Positions 58,050 to 64,000 of a DNA stretch of 64,000 nt are shown here, in pieces. Numbering within the stretch: position 1 is the stretch's first letter; each line of letters starts with the position of its first letter. The DNA is taken from the NCBI RefSeq assembly GCF_023053635.1, contig NC_086180.1:844001-908000 (forward strand), written 5' to 3'. Under the pieces are notes generated by a model that was not told the origin of the DNA, ran no database searches, and saw only the letters and a list, made by a program, of their open reading frames with translations. A program made the translations under genes and the position numbers. Source of the stretch: Elgaria multicarinata webbii (lineage: Eukaryota; Chordata; Lepidosauria; Squamata; Anguidae).

Positions 58050-61000
58050 ACCATTCCACGCCCACCCCGTGCACATTCTTACACATAGCCAGGACTGGAT
58101 TTCGGCAGGCTGGTCCTTGCTCACGGAGGGCAATTTCCAGACACTGAAACTACAGGGGCTCCTGGTTGCTGCAAAAGCTTCTCTTTTCTCGCCGTCCACA
58201 ACTAAACCCCAGCCCAGAGGCCCCTCCTCTGTATCCCAGCGCAGCCGGGGCCAAGGCAGCCAGCCAGCCAGCCTCCCTCCCTCCCTCCCTCCCTCGAGAG
58301 CCCCCCCCCCCGAGAGACAGGGCAGCAGCGCACTTCCTGCAAAGGTGCCAGAGCAGCCTGCCGAGTGCAGCTCTTCTAAACAGGCCCCCCTGCCACGGAC
58401 CCAGACACGCCCCGCCCTCGCGTGGGCCGTCACCAGGGCCAGCCTGGGCTTCAGTGGGAAGGAGGGGGCCGCCAAGGAAAGAGGGAGGCTGCAGAGGGGA
58501 GAGGAGCAGGCAGGGCACCGGCCCAACCCCAGCCTCTCGCGGCACCTGTTGTCCTGCCTGTGTTCAAAGCACTGCCCCCCCCCACCGGGCCAAATGGACA
58601 AGGAGCCTGCGAAGGACCCGCCTGGGGGGACACGGTGGGCCGAACTGGTTCCCAGGTTCAAAGCACACGGGAGCCTCTCTTGCTCTCAAGACCATCCACA
58701 CGGCTGGCTACACGCACACGACTATGAGGCAGCCCCAGCCCCACCCTCCACAGCAGGCCTCTTGGCCAGGACCAGGCTGAAGGGACCAGGAGAGGGCAGG
58801 GGGCTTGGGGGGGGGGGGCAAGAGAAGGCCTTCCTCCTGCAATGGGGTCTGGCCAGCTCCAGCTGTGAGGCGGAAGGGAGCTGAAGGCAGAATCTCTGCC
58901 TGGCCGGGCAGCCAAGAGGAGTGTCGGAGTGTGGGCAGCAGAGCCGTGTCCAGGGGCAGCCTGAGCCCTAGACACCATAGTGGGGGTGCAGGTGATCAAT
59001 CACGGACTTGACGAAGTCAGAGGTGGTAGAGTAACCGCCCATGTCCTGCGTCCGCACCTACAATCCAACACAGGGAGGGGAGGGAGAGAAGTGGCTGTGA
59101 GCAGAGGGGGGGGAGGGCAACAGGAATCCAGAGACCGGGGGCGGGGAGAGGAAGGGGACCCCACCAGCCAAGTAGCAGCGCCGGAGAGAGGGAGAGACAC
59201 ACACACACACACACACACGGCGAAGACAGACAGGTCCCACGGCGGCACGTGAGCAGGAGGCAGCAATCGAGCCAGAGAAGAGGCGCAAGGGCCCCCGCGG
59301 GGGGGGGGGGGGGGCTCACCGAAGTAAGCAGCCGTGGCGGCCGACTGCGGAAGACTCCGCCTCCCGTTGCCTGAACTCTCCCCCACCCCCACTCCACCCT
59401 GCCCTGATCGGAGGAGGCCCCCGTCAGCTGGAAGTGGAGGGAGGCAGAGGCAGCGCGAGCGAAAGGGAAGCAGAGCCTGGCTCAGAGCAGAGCAGAAAAG
59501 GAAGGGCGGGCCGCTGCTCACCTTGCCAACTTTGATCACCTTCCTCACAGCATCCGAGATCATGGCAGAGTGATACTCCAAGCTGGCCAGGAGCAAAGAG
59601 GAGAGGCGTTTGTTTACAAGGGGAAGCGGGGTGCCTTTGGGCCGCAGCCTCACACTAACCCTGCGAGGAGAAGGAGCCGGCTGGTCCAAGCCAGCCGGGC
59701 CCCCTCCCATCCCTCCCACCGCCTGCCCTGCTGCTTCCACTGCAGCCCCTCGGAGCACAGGGGGACTCACTTGAGATGTCGCAGCATATTGGCCGACGAA
59801 AGCAACATGGCGGTGGGGTTGGCAATATTCCTCCCTACGGCTTGGGCGAAAGGGTGGCGGGCGCCCTGGAAGGAGGCAGCGCGAGAGAAGCACCCTCAGA
59901 AACACCGTGCAACCCCAGCCCGCCCCAGAGGAGGAGAGGGGGGCAGCCCAGGCCGTTGCGGGGAGGCGCCCCACCCTGCCCCATCGCTCACCATCTCAAA
60001 GACGGCGTACTCCGCACTGTAGCTTTCGCCAGGGACCACGCCAGCCCCGCCGACCAGGCCGGCCGCCAGGTTGTCAATGATGTTGCCATATAAGTTGGGC
60101 ATGACCAAGACGTCAAACTGGTAGGGGTTTTGCACGAGCTGAAAGAAACGCACCACCTCCGTATCTATCGCAACGTGAGCTGAATCAGGCTGGAGGGCTC
60201 CTGCCTAGGGTCACGGCACACTCACTGACACCCACACTTCTTCACTGGTAGAAGCCCCAACGGGAGAACCAGCAGTGCCCCCTTGGGAGCTGCCCCCGGC
60301 CACAGAACTCCTCGGCTGGTCTTCGGTCAGCCGCTCTACGTCAGCCTTCCCATCGGCAATACGGGGATAATACTGGCCTGCCTTATAGGGCTGTTGTAAG
60401 GATCGCCAATGAAAGAAGAACTTTTGACACTCCCAATATCTCACGTCGTATAGTTATTATGACTATGATTATGACTAGGGCTGCCACTTAATTAAAGAAA
60501 TCTTAGCTGATTAATTGCGTATGTTTTAGTGGATCAATCTGCATAAGTTTACATCAGAGTAAAAAAAGAAAAAGACATCTGAGGAAAAAGGAATTCTTGT
60601 TTTCAGCAGCGTTTGCATGTATTGCAGGGGCCACCTCCTTTCATAGAATCATAGAATAGCAGAGTTGGAAGGGGCCTACAAGGCCATCTAGTCCAACCCC
60701 CTGCTCAATGCAGGAATCCACCCTAAAGCATCCCTGACAGATGGTGGTCCATGGCATCCACCTGTCCTGGTTTCCCCCAAGTGGCCACAGAGATCTCTAA
60801 CCGGGGGGGGGGGGGGGGGCTTGGGCCACCTGTCAGGGATGCTGCAGGGCTGGATTCCCTGCCCTGGTGGCAGGTCCCTCATGCAAGTCTTATGCGTCGA
60901 GGATCTCCTGAGGCTTACGGAGGAACAGACTTCGGGGGCTAAGGGTGGCCGTACAACTGGCAACTAGACACATGAGACCCCCACATGCAGGAGACAGGCA

Positions 61001-63945
61001 AATGACTTCCTGACTGTTTGAGCAGTGCGACAATGGAATCAATTACCTAGGGAGGTTGTGGGCTCTCCCACACTAGAGGCCTTCAAGAGGCAGCTGGACA
61101 ACCCTCTGTCAGGGATGCTTTAGGGTGGATTCCTGCATTGAGCAGGGGGTTGGACTCGATGGCCTTGCAGGCCCCTTCCAACTCTGCTATTCTATGATTC
61201 TATGACTGGGCCTGGAACGCCTGGAACACTATGATTCTATGACTGGGCCTGCAACGAGAGACGGTGGGGGGCTGCCCCGCTTTGACCCGGCTGCTGCTGC
61301 AGTAGCAAAGGACCCGGCCCGCTTTCATGCTGACATTTCGAGGTCCGTCCATGATGAACCTTCCCTGCCCTTTTCCCCAGGCAGCCGGGCCAGAGCACAC
61401 CTAGGCTGCTTCGGCGAAAGCCCTCTCTGCAACGGTGGCAGCGCCAGGCCTGCCCGCCGACCCTCTGCCTGCTTTCCAGCCTGCCCCAAACCGCCTCCTC
61501 GACTCGGCTGCCCCCCCCAACCTTCTCACCTTCTCTTTGTTTAAGGAACATGTCGCTTCTGGGAGGGGGAGCGGGGGACCCAAGCGCACGCCAGGGCTGA
61601 CCTACCTGCATGCAGCAGTTGTCGATGATCATGGTGTCAAACTTGATCTTGGGGTACAGCTCAGCCACCTCTTCGCAGCAGCGCAAGAAGAGCCCATCGC
61701 CCAGCTTCCTGAGAGGAGGAGAGGGACCCGCGCACTCAGGGCACTGCCACAGGCCGGGCGCCGCCCAGAGGCTGCATGCGCAGGACAGGAGCGGGCCGCA
61801 AGCGGAGGGCCAGCGGCGGCAGGCGGCTGACTGTCCCCCGTGCGCTGAGAAGCAACTCCCGCCCCCTGTGACTGAACACCCAGGACGAGCACAGCCTCAG
61901 CCCAGAAGGAGGGAGGGGAGAGGTTCTGGGGGGACGCAGCAGCGCAACAGGGAAGGCAGCAGAGTCCGGTGGTGCTATTCTGAAGCCCCATCTAAGCTGA
62001 CGGCACCAGATCAATTGCAGCAGAGGAAAAGGCCGACACTTGTGCTGAGAACGCAGAACTCGGGAGGAGGGACAGGGGGTGGGAGGGACGGGGGGAAGCA
62101 GCCTTTTGGAAGGGACCCCGGGGGAGGCTGCTCTAGTCTCAGAGGCAGGAGTAGAGGGGGGCGGAGGGGGGGGAGAGATTCCGGCTCCCTTCTCATGACA
62201 TGCAAACGCAAGCACTGCTCCAAAATAAACCAAAAGGCCCCCAGAAGGGCAAAGGGGCACGGCCTTCGGGGCGTCCCTCGCTTCCCCACCCCAGTGTCCA
62301 AGGATTCCAAATCCTCCTTTCCCAACTTCCAAAAGAACAGAAATAAGAAAAGATTTCCTAAATTCTGTAAATGAAAAGCTCCGAAATAACCAAATTAAGT
62401 ACATGTTAACACAAAGCTATTAAGCTTATGTCAGTTCCAGAACTTGCCACTTGATGCACAGAAAGGGGGGGAGGGGGAGGGTTCACAGACTTCCCATTCC
62501 GGGGCTCTGGGGGCTTCCGACCGAGTCTCCCAGCACCACCACGAAAGGCCTGCCTGCTTTGGGCCCCTCTCTTTCAGCCGCTGCCAACGTCTCCCGGGCC
62601 CTCCGAGGCCCAGCCCAGGAAGGCGACTCGCCACTGCGGGCGGCCGAAGGTCCAGAGGGGGAGGGATGAGCCGGCACCAAGCACGCCCAAAGGATGCAGA
62701 GGCGGCCAGCAAACACGGAACGAGAGAGCAGGGCCCCCGAGGGTGGTGTGCCAGGGGGCGGCCCCAGAAGCAGGAGACCCCCCTTCCCATCCCCCCCCCC
62801 CACTCACATGATGTTGGCTTTGTGCACAGCCGTGACCTTAGAGCGCCCCTTCTTGGTGGCGAAGTCGAAGGCAAACTTGGCGATGCGCTGCGATTTGGCC
62901 CGAGTGATGATCTTCAGGCATTCAATGACACCCTTCGCGCTCTGAACACAGACAGAAGCGCAAGCCACGCGGCCCGAATGAGCGGCCCACCTCCAGCCAG
63001 CTGGATCCTACTCCCTGAAACCAAGGCTCAGCCAGGGCCCTCTGCTCAGTACACCAAAAACGAGACAGGGAGGAGACCCTGTGGCCCAGAGGGACCCCTC
63101 CCCCACTCTCCACCTATCTGAACTCCTCCCATTCAAGCTGACTAGTCTAGGAACGATGTCGCTTTAAGAGCTGAGGCCTGAGCCTGGGTATTTCCTCTTC
63201 CCTCCCCATCTCTTTTCCTTTTGTGTCAATCTGCTTTTGATTGTAAGCCTGAGGGGCAAGGACTATTGATCCTATTGATCTCCCACACTAGAGGCCTTCA
63301 AGAGGCAGCTGGACAACCCTCTGTCTGGGATGCTTTAGGGTGGATTCCTGCACTGAGCAGGGGGTTGGACTCGATGGCCTTATAGGCCCCTTCCAACACT
63401 ACTGTTCTATGACTCTATGCAAGCTACTCTGGGATCCTGTCTGACTGTAGAACACACTAAAATATTTAAAATAACCAAGGGGAGGGAAGAAGAAGAGTCT
63501 CTTCCTTCGCTGGCTGGCTCCTGACCCTCTGGAAAGCTGTGCAGGATCCGCCCCTCTTCCTCCAAACTGCATGCAACACATCCGCCCTCAACATTCCCAA
63601 TTTACCCTCGGGGGGTCTGGCACTCTGCAGACGCAGCGCCTTCTCCCCCCCCCCCAAACATTAGTTGGAAGCATCCTTCCCAGCCAAACAGGGCCTCACT
63701 CCCACGGCTTGATGACCTAACGCTGGGCAAGGCCATTCCCCAGGGAGGAGGGCCTCCTCGACCATTCTGCCTGAACCGTAAGAGAGCGGGACCAGCAAGC
63801 CCAGAAACTGACCTCGTGTTCCAGGGAGCTGTACTCCCCCTCGGTCTGCTCGCGGATTATCACCAGGTCCAAGTTGTTGTGCCGGGTTTTGTAGCCAGGC
63901 AGGCTATTCACATGGACCACGTTGGCAAAGAGGTCCAGCTTGCGC
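53003..63945 (-). CDS. IDH3B: Isocitrate dehydrogenase [NAD] subunit beta, mitochondrial; 5' part beyond the window
   Basis: Regulatory beta subunit of the mitochondrial NAD-dependent isocitrate dehydrogenase (TCA cycle). Minus-strand exons in transcript order: 63945-63813, 62941-62808, 61708-61606, 60138-59992, 59865-59771, 59582-59522, then one of two last exons, 59057-58968 or 53080-53003. Landmarks: [113 protein letters not shown]. Phases join without breaks and donors are GT. The visible part gives about 253 residues with the proximal end or 249 with the distal end. The signal peptide and first exons lie beyond 64000. The convergent order with NOP56 is that of human 20p13. Confidence 0.96.
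53900..54680 (-). mobile_element. Old interspersed repeat, probably CR1-like, inverted
   Basis: CCAGATGTCATCTGCAAGCT, CCAGTCCCAATACAGCTC and TTTTTGGAAGTTCAAGTATA resemble an ancient amniote CR1-type element read in reverse. Heavily diverged; assigned from memory of the family. Confidence 0.45.
54805..55269 (-). mobile_element. CR1 LINE 3' fragment in IDH3B distal intron
   Basis: Reverse CR1 tail at 54805 through to the GAGCGTGTTCAGAGGAGGGC part of ORF2. A 135-codon minus-strand frame remains open. Confidence 0.92.
56040..56880 (+). mobile_element. Degraded L2-like LINE
   Basis: Broken frames still suggest the reverse transcriptase palm and thumb ([11 protein letters not shown]-like, then [19 protein letters not shown]-like) and the C-terminal LWKNLP end near 56735. 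Many substitutions point to an old insertion. Confidence 0.6.
57841..57846 (-). terminator. IDH3B: IDH3B proximal poly(A) signal
   Basis: AATAAA on the minus strand, the first good signal after the proximal last exon. Use is inferred. Confidence 0.65.
58968..59057 (-). CDS. IDH3B: IDH3B proximal alternative last exon
   Basis: Begins GTGCGGACGCAGGAC after acceptor ttgtag and encodes [15 protein letters not shown] through [12 protein letters not shown], then TAG. It corresponds to the human isoform ending [15 protein letters not shown]. Its probable poly(A) signal is AATAAA on the minus strand (plus-strand 57841-57846), giving a 3'UTR of about 1.1 kb that includes a (CT)n run. Confidence 0.92.
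   Translation of the reverse strand: MRTQDMGGYSTTSDFVKSVIDHLHPHYGV
60641..60751 (-). mobile_element. CR1 LINE extreme 3' end
   Basis: Reverse CR1 tail and GACAGATGGTGGTCCA in an IDH3B intron. About 75 bases further a short plus-strand CR1 piece (CACCTGTCAGGGATGCTGCAG) follows. Confidence 0.85.
61004..61205 (+). mobile_element. CR1 LINE 3' fragment
   Basis: From ACTTCCTGACTGTTTGAGCA to the ATTCTATG tail. The tail is followed by a small duplication (TATGACTGGGCCTG appears twice, to about 61257). Confidence 0.88.
63277..63420 (+). mobile_element. CR1 LINE extreme 3' end
   Basis: CTCCCACACTAGAGGCCTTC to TTCTATGACTCTATG; lies in the IDH3B intron between the first two visible exons. Confidence 0.85.
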
Positions 63946-64000
63946 CTGCAGCGGGGAGGCAAGTGGACTCTTAGGCCTTCCCCGCACACGCACACACACA

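Noticed and set aside
59000-59974. Minus-strand open frame of 324 codons
   Set aside because: It runs through IDH3B exons and introns in a mixture of frames; the true exons 59522-59582 and 59771-59865 have clear splice sites.

Overview
This is vertebrate nuclear DNA, almost certainly from a squamate reptile (a lizard or a relative). The genes are multi-exon with GT-AG introns and CpG-rich promoters. The introns carry many CR1 LINE 3' ends with the ATTCTATG tail, degraded L2-type LINEs, a tRNA-derived SINE, a hAT-type MITE and many GC-rich microsatellites. The species cannot be named from sequence alone.

Three host genes are present. (1) DCTN1 (dynactin p150Glued), plus strand, 3495-42504, lacks its 5' end: 28 exons match exons 5-32 of the mammalian gene. 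The CAP-Gly exons lie upstream of the window. The summed exons give exactly 1150 codons (1149 aa plus stop) in one continuous frame. The first three exons are the tiny alternatively spliced basic exons, about 10 kb apart; from 24.5 kb on the gene is compact. An in-frame ATG directly abutting exon 6, with a GC-rich region upstream, marks the probable start of the p135 isoform, which lacks the CAP-Gly domain. (2) NOP56, plus strand, 46449-51542, is complete: 12 exons, 546 aa. It is a box C/D snoRNP core protein gene whose introns carry snoRNAs. (3) IDH3B, minus strand, is cut by the right edge: six shared exons and two alternative last exons (58968-59057 and 53003-53080). NOP56 and IDH3B converge tail to tail.

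Layout: 1-3494 is DCTN1 intron with palindromic and LINE repeats. 3.5-24.5 kb holds the large alternatively spliced introns, with a long-ORF CR1 copy at 7.4-10.0 kb. 24.5-42.5 kb encodes coiled coil 1, the intercoil domain, coiled coil 2 and the C-terminus. 42.5-46.2 kb is 3'UTR and intergenic DNA with an AT-rich island and LINE fragments. 46.2-52.0 kb is NOP56. 52.9-64 kb is IDH3B with repeat-rich introns.

The most notable content is in the NOP56 introns. I can read six snoRNA candidates in six introns. Three have antisense elements that match 18S rRNA at known methylation sites: A99 (SNORD57), C517 (SNORD56) and U1288 (SNORD110). The U1288 guide is present twice, in intron 2 and again in intron 7 on a different backbone. 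Intron 1 sits where the human SCA36 hexanucleotide lies, but carries a pentamer repeat instead. DCTN1 uses two GC-AG introns, both with the donor GCGAGT.
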